Positions 1-6,687 of a DNA stretch of 12,419 nucleotides are shown piece by piece. The first letter of the stretch is position 1. The number at the start of each line of letters is the position of its first letter. The notes beneath the pieces are model-generated. The model saw only the letters and a program-made list of their open reading frames with translations. It was not told the origin of the DNA and searched no databases. Source of the stretch: Planctomycetota bacterium (GTDB taxonomy: Bacteria > Planctomycetota > Phycisphaerae > Phycisphaerales > SM1A02); assembly GCA_027295365.1 (NCBI GenBank), contig JAPULD010000133.1, positions 1 through 12,419 of the forward strand, written 5' to 3'. Made by a program: the position numbers and the translations under genes.

Positions 1-1241
1 CGGTTGATGATTCTCCACCAGAGTTGAATTCAGAGCTCGGACAGGAATACGTTCCTGGAGCAGAGCACGCGGGGGTGGACTCAGGCCTCATGCAAAACAT
101 AGCCGCGAATCTGCATGGGATTCCGGATGAAGTCCAACGCCGCAAGGCGACGAGCTTGTGGCAAGACAGCATTGCGATGGTGCTCAGAAAGATCCTCGCG
201 ACCGGTCCCTGGGCCATGTCGTTGATGATCATGGTTTCGATACTTCTGCTTGGGCTCAGCATCAGGCAACTTCGATATGCCCTGCGCGGCAGACGTCATA
301 TCGATGATCCTCGGACGATCAACATATTCAAAGGGCTTCTCGAACGATCGGGAGCCGGCCCGAGGGTTTTATTGACGAGTTCCGATCGATTGACCACCCC
401 CGTGGCGATGGGTGTGTTTCGCAAGGAAATCTGCCTGCCGATCCAGGCATTGGAATCGTTGAGCGATCCGGAACTGGAAAGCATGCTCGCCCATGAATTG
501 GCGCACCTCGTGCGACATGATCCACTGTGGGTGTTGATTGCGCAAGCGCTGACCACGTTGCTGTTTATTCAGCCTCTCAATTTCGTCGTCCGCAAGCAAC
601 TGCGGGAGATTGCGGAATATCAGTGCGACGCATGGGCCGCCAAGCAATGCGACGATGCGTTGCCCCTGGCGCGATGCCTGACCGAGGTGGCCAGCTGGAT
701 GATCCAGGCCAGACGGGAGAACGGGACTCGTCTTGTTTCTGGGATGTCGGTACACCAATCGACCCTGAGCCGCCGAGTCGGGCGACTGCTCTACGAAGAG
801 CCGCCCTTGTTCGATTCACAACGGCAAAATATCATCAAGGTGGGGCTGGCCTTCGGGATGGGGGCGATGGCGGTGCTGGCCCCGGGCGTGCAGGCGGTCA
901 ATGAAGCAGGCGGGTCGCATGACGCCACCTCGGTGGATGAGGCGCTGCCATTATTCGCCGAGTTTCCACTCGTGGCCGATCCGATGGGGTTTGTAATGCC
1001 GGTGCCGACTCAGGAGAAGGTGGATCCGCTCGAGGCACTGGATGTTGAACTGAATTTACTTGAGCGCGAAGTCGCTCAATTGTTTCAATCCATCCAAGGG
1101 ACGCCTCTGGAAGAGGAATTACAGCCCTTGATCAACGAATTCGAGCGGAGCGTGAGTTCGATTCGCGCCCGTCGTCAACGACTCGTGCAGGCTCTTGAAA
1201 CGCAATACTCAAACCCTCCCCAACCCGTTCAGAAACGGTAA
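1..1241 (+). CDS. M56 family (BlaR1/MecR1-like) membrane metallopeptidase, 5' end outside window
   Basis: Membrane-embedded zinc peptidase of the BlaR1/MecR1 type; family members sense an extracytoplasmic signal and cleave a cytoplasmic or membrane target. The frame is open to the left edge (first full codon at base 3), and only one N-terminal membrane helix is visible (bases about 207-266), whereas the family normally has several, so the gene is very probably truncated by the window; an apparent TTG start at 24 is not convincing. The zinc motif HELAH lies at bases 492-506, followed about 37 residues later by the E-Y-Q-C-D segment (near 615-629) that should give the third ligand. Another hydrophobic helix spans roughly bases 840-890. 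The C-terminal tail (about 1040-1200) is charged and predicted coiled coil; no penicillin-binding sensor domain is present. Stop is TAA. A MecI/BlaI-type repressor would be expected upstream, off the window. The next gene starts 36 bases later with its own Shine-Dalgarno, suggesting an operon. Family assignment is firm; target unknown. Confidence 0.88.
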   Translation, partial: VDDSPPELNSELGQEYVPGAEHAGVDSGLMQNIAANLHGIPDEVQRRKATSLWQDSIAMVLRKILATGPWAMSLMIMVSILLLGLSIRQLRYALRGRRHIDDPRTINIFKGLLERSGAGPRVLLTSSDRLTTPVAMGVFRKEICLPIQALESLSDPELESMLAHELAHLVRHDPLWVLIAQALTTLLFIQPLNFVVRKQLREIAEYQCDAWAAKQCDDALPLARCLTEVASWMIQARRENGTRLVSGMSVHQSTLSRRVGRLLYEEPPLFDSQRQNIIKVGLAFGMGAMAVLAPGVQAVNEAGGSHDATSVDEALPLFAEFPLVADPMGFVMPVPTQEKVDPLEALDVELNLLEREVAQLFQSIQGTPLEEELQPLINEFERSVSSIRARRQRLVQALETQYSNPPQPVQKR

Positions 1242-1265
1242 GGACCAACGACGCATGATCCATGC

Positions 1266-1271
1266 GAGGAG
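1266..1271 (+). promoter_or_regulatory. Shine-Dalgarno of the repeat-protein gene
   Basis: GAGGAG, six bases before the ATG at 1278. It fixes the start so that the product begins with a basic stretch and a hydrophobic signal-like segment. Confidence 0.8.
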
Positions 1272-1277
1272 AACGAC

Positions 1278-3068
1278 ATGATTCGCAACACCATCACGGC
1301 TCTGGCCCTGAGCGCCGGCCTGGGAGGCATGATCGCCCTGGGCCCCGCCCCAACGCCGGAGGCCGGTCTCGTCTCGGCCACATCCTCGGTCGATCAGGAC
1401 GAGGCGAAGAAAAAGGCGCTGTATAAAAAATACAAGGCGATGCAAGCCAAACTGGAAGCTCTGAAGGCCGCCTACCACGAAGCCGAGACCAGCTATGAGA
1501 AGGACTTGATCAAGGCCCAGGGGCAGGAAATCAAGGCGCAAATCGAGGCCATGAAGAAGAAGGCTCAATGGCGAGAGCAGCGTTCACGTGCCGTAAGCGT
1601 GGCGGATGCCCCCGCAGCTGATCGACGTATTGAGATGGTTCGAGCCGAATTGGTGGCCGCGGCCAAGAAGGCCGAAGCTCTGCAGGAGAAGGGACACCTC
1701 AAGGAAGCTCAGGTGATCCGAGAGCGAATCCAGGTGGCGAAGAAGAGGATCGCTCAAGGTCGTCGGGTCGGTGCCGACCGACGTGTCGAAGTCGATCGTA
1801 AAGTCGTACGCGAGACCGCGGTGCGTCGGAAACTCGAGGCCCTGGTTCACAAGGCTCGTGATCTGGCCCAGGATGGCCAATCGGACGAAGCCAAGGTCAT
1901 TCGAGAGCATGTACGCGCACTGAGGAGTGATGACGCTCACGTTCGCAGTGATGCACGGGTGGATGCGGAATATCGAACTCGCAGCGAATTTGAAGCGATG
2001 GCCGCCAAGGCCAAGGCGTTGGCCGCGGATGGCCAACACGAACGCGCCCAAGAGATTCACAAGCGAATACAGGAAGCCCGGAAACAATACCAAGGCGCCA
2101 GGAGTCGATGGGAAGATGGTGAAGACCGCGCCCCTCGTGCCGAAAGTCGATGGGTCGAACGCGAAGACCGCGCCCCTCGCGCCGAAGGTCGATGGGTCGA
2201 ACGCGAAGACCGCGCCCCTCGTGCCGAAAGTCGATGGGTCGAACGCGAAGACCGCGCCCCTCGTGCCGAAGGTCGATGGGTCGAACGCGAAGACCGCGCC
2301 CCTCGTGCCGAAAGTCGATGGGTTGAACGCGAAGACCGTGCCCCTCGCGCCGAAGGTCGATGGGCCGAACGCGAAGTCCGCGCCCCTCGTGCCGATCGTG
2401 ATGTTCGACGGGTCAGAGAATTCGAAGCGCGACGAAAAGTCGAGCAGATGATTCAGAAGGCCAAAGAACTTCAATTGCATGGGCGTCATGATGAAGCGGA
2501 AGAGGTCCATGCCGAGGCGAAAAAATTGATTGAACATGCCAAACGGGCCTTTGCCGAAGGTGAACGCCGAGGCCGCGTCCATCGCGGCGATGTCGCACCT
2601 CCCGCTGCCCCGCGTTCTCGCACCCGTACAGGACGTGCCGATGCACCTCGCGTGAAACGAGTGCCGCGGCCCGACGCCCCTCGATTACGAAGCGCCGGAC
2701 CGGGACGAGTCCATTTCGGTCCTCCTCCGCACGCACCGGATGCCCCCGATCCTCGTGGCGTGCCGCATGCCGCCCCGCTTGCCGATTCGCCCGAGGCATT
2801 GCATGGCCGGATCGAGCACATGAAGAAGGCGGCGGAAAACCTGAACGCGGCCGGGATGCACGAGCATGCCAAGAAGCTGCACCTTGAGGCCAAGAAGCTG
2901 ATGGAGCAGGCGCAAGCCGCGGCCCCGCAACGCCGAACGCGGGGCGGATCGAACGATCCCCGCATCGCCAATGAAGTCGAGGCCCTGAAGGCCGAGATGG
3001 CGGAGCTTCGAGCGATGGTTCATCACCTCATGCAGCGCGTCAAGGAGTATCACGGCCAGCGCGATTGA
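1278..3068 (+). CDS. Exported helical-repeat / 14-residue tandem-repeat protein
   Basis: No named family recognised; 596 residues. Residues 1-30 look like a signal peptide (M-I-R-N, hydrophobic stretch with L-S-A-G-L-G-G, then small residues), so export is likely. Residues about 40-98 are Lys/Ala/Glu-rich helix. Five degenerate helical-hairpin units of TPR-like pattern (A..A..L...G...EA..I...I..A) lie at about 117-160, 183-218, 227-270, 381-425 and 506-548. Between the third and fourth sits an array of seven 14-residue units (277-374, consensus RWVEREDRAPRAES/G), each with one Trp, four Arg and four acidic residues. Residues about 430-505 form a Pro/Arg/Ala-rich, probably disordered linker, and 560-592 a coiled coil. 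The gene follows the M56 peptidase gene by 36 bases and ends at a strong terminator, so the two are probably co-transcribed. A role as envelope structural protein or peptidase client is only a guess. The gene is certain; function unknown. Confidence 0.88.
   Translation: MIRNTITALALSAGLGGMIALGPAPTPEAGLVSATSSVDQDEAKKKALYKKYKAMQAKLEALKAAYHEAETSYEKDLIKAQGQEIKAQIEAMKKKAQWREQRSRAVSVADAPAADRRIEMVRAELVAAAKKAEALQEKGHLKEAQVIRERIQVAKKRIAQGRRVGADRRVEVDRKVVRETAVRRKLEALVHKARDLAQDGQSDEAKVIREHVRALRSDDAHVRSDARVDAEYRTRSEFEAMAAKAKALAADGQHERAQEIHKRIQEARKQYQGARSRWEDGEDRAPRAESRWVEREDRAPRAEGRWVEREDRAPRAESRWVEREDRAPRAEGRWVEREDRAPRAESRWVEREDRAPRAEGRWAEREVRAPRADRDVRRVREFEARRKVEQMIQKAKELQLHGRHDEAEEVHAEAKKLIEHAKRAFAEGERRGRVHRGDVAPPAAPRSRTRTGRADAPRVKRVPRPDAPRLRSAGPGRVHFGPPPHAPDAPDPRGVPHAAPLADSPEALHGRIEHMKKAAENLNAAGMHEHAKKLHLEAKKLMEQAQAAAPQRRTRGGSNDPRIANEVEALKAEMAELRAMVHHLMQRVKEYHGQRD
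2106..2399 (+). repeat. Seven tandem 42-bp repeats encoding 14-residue units
   Basis: Starting at the CGATGG at 2106 the sequence repeats with an exact 42-base period for seven units, the last starting at 2358. The five central units are almost identical in DNA; the first (RWEDGEDRAPRAES) and last (RWAEREVRAPRAD) are degenerate. The last residue alternates Ser, Gly, Ser, Gly, Ser, Gly, pointing to an 84-bp two-unit block that was itself duplicated. Period 42 keeps all frames open, which explains the long spurious open frames on both strands here. Confidence 0.95.
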
Positions 3069-3095
3069 CATGTGAACGAAACTGTTCCGTTCGGA

Positions 3096-3932
3096 TCATG
3101 ATGACGAACGCACGGACCGCCGTTTCCTCGAATCTCGATTCGTGGAAACGGCGGTTTCTTTCAATCGCCTTCGGGCCAGGCGAACCGCCTGCTCGTTGCG
3201 ATCAATGCCGAGGAAGCGTCGGTTGAGTCGATGAGCCGCCACCAGCGTCGTGCCGCTGCCACAGAAGGGATCGAGCACGAGTCCTTCGACCGGGCAACAT
3301 GCGCCCACCAGCATCTCCAGCAGGGCCAGCGGTTTTTGCGTCGGGTAACCGACGCGCTCTTGGGCCATGTTGTTGATGGCCGGGACGTCGATCACATCGA
3401 TGGCCGGAATGTCGATCACGTCGGTCGCCTTCTTCATCTGCCCCTTCATGCGATTGCTCGTGGCGGGAACCATGGGCGGCTCGAAGAAGTAGTCTCGCCC
3501 CTTTGCATAAAAGAGGATGTCGTCGTGTTTTCGTGCGAAACGCCTTGGTGATGAACCGCCCAGCCCATACATCCAGATGAGATGGTTCACGAAGTTTTCG
3601 GGTCCCATCAACGAGTCCAAGCGATGCCTGAAATGATGACAGGTGCGCCAGTCACAATGCAGGAGGAGGATGCCCCGGTCGTCGAGAACCCTGACGATGG
3701 CCTCCAGCCTCGGGTTCATGAATTCCAGATAGGCATTCAGGTCGGGCCACTGATCCTCGTAGGACGCCTCGGTGGTCGCTTGCGTACGCCCCGTGTTGAA
3801 GGGAGGATCGAGATAGACGAGGTCGACGCTGTGATCCTTGATCCGGGCGAGCCGATCAAGGCAATCGCCTTGCTGGACACACGCTTCGATTTGGTCTTCG
3901 TGGGGAGCCTTCAACTCACGCGTCGGGTTCAC
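3096..3932 (-). CDS. Beta-class DNA methyltransferase (N6-adenine or N4-cytosine)
   Basis: S-adenosylmethionine-dependent amino-methyltransferase of DNA, 278 residues. Catalytic motif IV, DPPFNTG, is at residues 42-48; the SAM-binding motif I, DPFCGSGTT, comes later at 221-229, preceded by YPTQKP (196-201). Motif IV before motif I is the beta-class order. DPPF favours N6-adenine but does not exclude N4-cytosine. Start is GTG, chosen because it overlaps the upstream stop as GTGA and has AGGA (3942-3945) nine bases ahead. Residues 171-186 contain an in-frame duplicated octapeptide, DVIDIPAI then DVIDVPAI. The last roughly 18 residues are a Ser/Arg-rich tail read through the terminator hairpin of the neighbouring gene. 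No restriction endonuclease or specificity gene is visible, so it looks solitary; recognition sequence unknown. The family is certain; a regulatory rather than restriction role is inference. Confidence 0.92.
   Translation of the reverse strand: MNPTRELKAPHEDQIEACVQQGDCLDRLARIKDHSVDLVYLDPPFNTGRTQATTEASYEDQWPDLNAYLEFMNPRLEAIVRVLDDRGILLLHCDWRTCHHFRHRLDSLMGPENFVNHLIWMYGLGGSSPRRFARKHDDILFYAKGRDYFFEPPMVPATSNRMKGQMKKATDVIDIPAIDVIDVPAINNMAQERVGYPTQKPLALLEMLVGACCPVEGLVLDPFCGSGTTLVAAHRLNRRFLGIDRNEQAVRLARRRLKETAVSTNRDSRKRRSVRSSS
3116..3161 (+). terminator. Rho-independent-type terminator of the repeat-protein gene
   Basis: Arms ACCGCCGTTTCC (3116-3127) and GGAAACGGCGGT (3144-3155) are perfectly complementary over 12 bp. 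After one T-T mismatch the stem continues with CGAAT/ATTCG (3129-3133 with 3138-3142) around a four-base loop. On the plus strand it is followed by TTTCTTT. On the minus strand there is no T-run after the hairpin, so it should act mainly for the plus-strand gene ending at 3068. It lies inside the 3' end of the convergent methyltransferase gene. Confidence 0.8.
3375..3422 (-). repeat. 24-bp tandem duplication inside the methyltransferase gene
   Basis: Bases 3375-3398 and 3399-3422 match at 21 of 24 positions and encode DVIDVPAI and DVIDIPAI. The duplication adds eight residues just before the YPTQKP block without breaking the frame. Confidence 0.9.
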
Positions 3933-4357
3933 TCGCCCGGATCCTGTTGGAGTCGGATCGAAGTGATGAGACTGGACAGCGCGCTGATCGCCTCGCGAAT
4001 CTCACGGATGTCCAGATCGGAGATGTGTCCATCGCTGATGGCCGCGATGGCTTCGGCACATTCCTTGACCGCGTTGACCGCCGCATCATCGACGCCCTCG
4101 TGGCGGACGAAATGGCCTCCCATTTCCTGGCAGATGTAGTCAAGGACCTGATCACCCGACTCGGGGGTCGAACTTTGCAACGATCGGATCATTCGTTCCA
4201 CGGGATTGGGTTGTGCGCCCGAAAGAATCCTGTTGACCTGGCGGGTGCTGACGCCCAGCGATCCGGAGAATCGCTTGATGCCGATACTCTCCACGAGCGA
4301 TGAGAATTTCTGCATCGTCTCCTGTTTCAGAGGTGAATCGTCAGGTGTCGTGGTCAT
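3929..4357 (-). CDS. Small helix-turn-helix protein, phage CII-like
   Basis: Probable DNA-binding regulator of 142 residues. Residues about 15-48 hold a helix-turn-helix-like segment (LVESIGIKRFSGSLGVSTRQ, then VNRILSG), followed by a helix with QVLDYICQEMGGHFVRH at 70-86 and a long C-terminal helix. This resembles phage CII/CP76-type regulators, but the call is from pattern only. The open frame extends upstream to an ATG at 4495, but that would run into the cardiolipin synthase gene. The ATG at 4357 has AAAAGGA 3 bases ahead and starts the well-behaved part of the protein, so I chose it. The stop overlaps the methyltransferase GTG by four bases (GTGA), implying translational coupling and a shared role, such as controlling the methyltransferase or a phage-derived pair. 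Confidence 0.72.
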   Translation of the reverse strand: MTTTPDDSPLKQETMQKFSSLVESIGIKRFSGSLGVSTRQVNRILSGAQPNPVERMIRSLQSSTPESGDQVLDYICQEMGGHFVRHEGVDDAAVNAVKECAEAIAAISDGHISDLDIREIREAISALSSLITSIRLQQDPGE

Positions 4358-4463
4358 TGTTCCTTTTCGCCGCCCTTTTTTCGTGGACCAAGTGGAAACC
4401 GAAAGAATACCACAATCGGTGAAGCAGGCGGGAGGAATTCCCATGGACCCCGATTTCATGGAT

Positions 4464-5909
4464 TCACAGCAAGGGACTGAAGATCCCGATTGCATTCTGC
4501 CAGAGTCGAGATGACCACCCCTGGTTTTGCCAATGATCGACCCGGATTTTACGGCTGTCGTTGAGGTAGGATTTCTGGAGAAAACGAACCTGGCTGGCGA
4601 AATCCGAGTCGTAGACGACCATGCTCACCTCAAAATTCAGTTCGAAGCTTCTTCGATCGAGGTTGGCGCTGCTGATCAGCGCCAAGCGGCGATCAATGGT
4701 CAGGGTCTTGGCATGGAGCAGTCCTTTCTCGTATTCACAGATTTGGACGCCCGCTTCAAGAAGGCTTTCGTACTGACTCCGGCTGGCCGCCGCCACCAGG
4801 GGCGACTCGTTGCGGGCCGGGCGGCTCAGGGTGGTCTCGACCCCGCGCCGGGCCGAGGTGCGGAGGGCCGTCGCGGTTGCGTCATCGGGTACGAAGTAGG
4901 GCGTCGTCATGATCAGTTCCTCCCGCCCCAGGTTGAAGGACGCGATCATGAACTGACGCATTGCCTCGGCATAGTTGGTTGGGCCGGTGCCGATGATCTG
5001 GGCCATGACATTGTCCGGATGTCGGATACGTTCGGCTCGCATCGCCTCTTCGAGATACTCCTGCGTGTCGATGAACCAATCCTGGACGAACAGGGTCTGA
5101 AGATCGAAGACGACCGGCCCCCTGACCCGCACCATGATGTCCACCCACGGCGCGAACCTGGGCTTCACCGCAAACTCGGCATCGGCAATGTTGTGGCTGC
5201 CCATATAACCGATGTGGTCGTCGATGATGACGATCTTGCGGTGGTTGCGCAGGTCGATGCGAGCCAGGAGCATTCGCAACGCATTGGCCGGCAGAGCCTC
5301 CACCACTTGCACGCCCGATTCAGACATGCGCTTTCGCAAGGATGATTTGAGAAACATCGACGAACCCACGGAGTCCACCAAGACCCGGCATTTCACGCCT
5401 CTCTTCACGGCTCGGATCATCGCCTCGGCGAGACGCGTCGAACTGTGATCCGTGAGATAGATGTACGACAAGAGATGGCAATGACGAGTTGATGCGTCGA
5501 TGTCCTCGACCAGGGATTGGATGAAAATGTCTGTGTCGCTAAGGAGTTTGAGGCTGTTGCCGCACCAGGGAGGATTCTCGCCGGTCAGTTCGGCGAGGTG
5601 GGCCATCTGCATGAATTCCTTCGGGATGGTCAACTCGCTTTGAAAGGGGGGCGGTTTCCGTTTCGAGAGGTCCGCGTCGATCAGTTCGTTGACCTTGCCG
5701 TACTTCAAGAGGCGGCGGGATCCCAGCTTCACTTCGCCCACGAGCAGATACAAAAGAGATCCGCCAAACGGGACCGCAAGAATGACCACGACCCATGCGG
5801 CTCTCGATGATGGCGTCTTGTGTTGTCGGATCAGCAGATAGCCCACCAGCCCGAGCCTGACCATGAATTCGACGATGAATACAAGCGCGGTCAGGAGGCT
5901 TTGCGTCAT
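4464..5909 (-). CDS. cls: Cardiolipin synthase (phospholipase D superfamily)
   Basis: Membrane enzyme that joins two phosphatidylglycerol molecules into cardiolipin and glycerol (ClsA-type reaction). With the ATG at 5909 the product is 481 residues, close to the usual size. Two N-terminal membrane helices at about 3-27 and 37-59 form the PLD-nuclease N domain. Two catalytic HKD motifs follow: HRKIVIID...GSHN (H223, K225, D230) and HAKTLTID...SSAN (H399, K401, D406). The second has Ser where Gly is more usual before S/T-x-N. An upstream in-frame start at 6023 was rejected because it would overlap the preceding gene by about 70 bases and add a non-membrane leader; the 5909 start has GGAG 11 bases ahead. 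It sits 43 bases after the membrane-protein gene, so it is likely the last gene of the mur/fts transcription unit. It could use other phosphatidyl donors, but cardiolipin synthesis is the best call. Confidence 0.9.
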   Translation of the reverse strand: MTQSLLTALVFIVEFMVRLGLVGYLLIRQHKTPSSRAAWVVVILAVPFGGSLLYLLVGEVKLGSRRLLKYGKVNELIDADLSKRKPPPFQSELTIPKEFMQMAHLAELTGENPPWCGNSLKLLSDTDIFIQSLVEDIDASTRHCHLLSYIYLTDHSSTRLAEAMIRAVKRGVKCRVLVDSVGSSMFLKSSLRKRMSESGVQVVEALPANALRMLLARIDLRNHRKIVIIDDHIGYMGSHNIADAEFAVKPRFAPWVDIMVRVRGPVVFDLQTLFVQDWFIDTQEYLEEAMRAERIRHPDNVMAQIIGTGPTNYAEAMRQFMIASFNLGREELIMTTPYFVPDDATATALRTSARRGVETTLSRPARNESPLVAAASRSQYESLLEAGVQICEYEKGLLHAKTLTIDRRLALISSANLDRRSFELNFEVSMVVYDSDFASQVRFLQKSYLNDSRKIRVDHWQNQGWSSRLWQNAIGIFSPLL

Positions 5910-5952
5910 GGATGGGGATTCTCCGGTGGCCGACCTCGGCGCATTGGCCTCT

Positions 5953-6642
5953 CTAGCTTCGTAGTCCCGAAAGGGCAGGGCGGATTTTCCATACCGTGAT
6001 GGAACCGAGCACGATCCAGACACTGATCGCGGCGAAACCCAACAGCCCGATCCATTGCCATTCCTGAGCTAGGGGATGCGCACCAGCTCCTTCGGTGAGC
6101 GTGTGAACCGCCATCAAGGGGCTCAACTCGATCAATTCTGCATCAAGAAAACTGAACTGAATGCCCATCGTCGCCAAGGCGGGTCCCAGCAGGCACATCG
6201 CAATGCAGGTCAGCATGGCAAGGTTTCGCGGCCCCTTCCGGTTCGTCCCGATGGCCGAGGCCACGACCGCCCCCGCGAGTAGCAGCCAGGCGCAGATTGT
6301 GGCGTCAATGGCTGCGGTTCGCTGGATCGACCAGGGGGTGATAAGCCTCAAGGGCCAGAGGATGACCTGAATCATGGAGATCAGGACCGAGAGGTCGAGC
6401 AGGGTTGCCTTGATCGGATAAGGATGAGCGGCTTGGCTGAGACGCAAGAGTGGCCATCCGATCATCAGCCCGATGACGATGCACAACAACATGAGGCGAA
6501 AGCTGGGGGTGTAGCTGGCGGAAGACGTCTGCACGGGTGTACTGACGCCCATGGCGATGATCCAGGTGCCGATCAACCACAAGGCGGAAATGAAGATCAG
6601 TCCGCGGGGCAGTTCCAATGGCTGCGGAGGCTCGTCCATCAT
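5953..6642 (-). CDS. Unknown six-helix integral membrane protein
   Basis: I do not recognise the family. The 229-residue product has six hydrophobic helices at about 14-33, 49-68, 79-101, 111-132, 139-161 and 197-219, with a short acidic/proline N-terminus (MMDEPPQPLELPRG). Conserved-looking features are few: W63-P64 in helix 2, a basic G-T-N-R-K-G-P-R loop after helix 4, and a longer loop (about 163-195) before the last helix. The start has two adjacent ATGs (6642 and 6639) and no Shine-Dalgarno; TACCAT lies six bases before the first ATG. It lies 45 bases after ftsQ and 43 bases before cls, all on one strand, so it is probably co-transcribed with cell-envelope genes. No transport or enzyme motif is visible. 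Confidence 0.75.
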   Translation of the reverse strand: MMDEPPQPLELPRGLIFISALWLIGTWIIAMGVSTPVQTSSASYTPSFRLMLLCIVIGLMIGWPLLRLSQAAHPYPIKATLLDLSVLISMIQVILWPLRLITPWSIQRTAAIDATICAWLLLAGAVVASAIGTNRKGPRNLAMLTCIAMCLLGPALATMGIQFSFLDAELIELSPLMAVHTLTEGAGAHPLAQEWQWIGLLGFAAISVWIVLGSITVWKIRPALSGLRS

Positions 6643-6687
6643 GCAAGCATGGTAGGCGAACGAGCCCGGGAGCGAGTTATTAAGGGA

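Noticed and set aside
2106..2399. CRISPR array
   Set aside because: The units are contiguous and fully coding, with no unique spacers.
1927..2451. Plus-strand open frame with repeated N-A-K-T-A-P-L-V-P-K-V-D-G-S
   Set aside because: Same repeat read in another frame; no ribosome site and no non-repeat domain.
1584..2582. Long minus-strand open frame (about 330 codons) rich in repeated F-A-F-D-P-S-T-F-G
   Set aside because: It is the antisense shadow of the 42-bp repeats; period 42 is divisible by three, so a stop-free unit stays open. The plus-strand frame has the signal peptide, Shine-Dalgarno and helical repeats.
3375..3422. Attachment site or insertion-element target duplication
   Set aside because: The two copies are adjacent with nothing between them, inside an intact gene; a simple tandem duplication is enough.
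4358..4495. 46-codon N-terminal extension of the helix-turn-helix protein
   Set aside because: It overlaps the cardiolipin synthase 3' end and has an unstructured Ser/Cys-rich composition; the ATG at 4357 has its own AAGGA.
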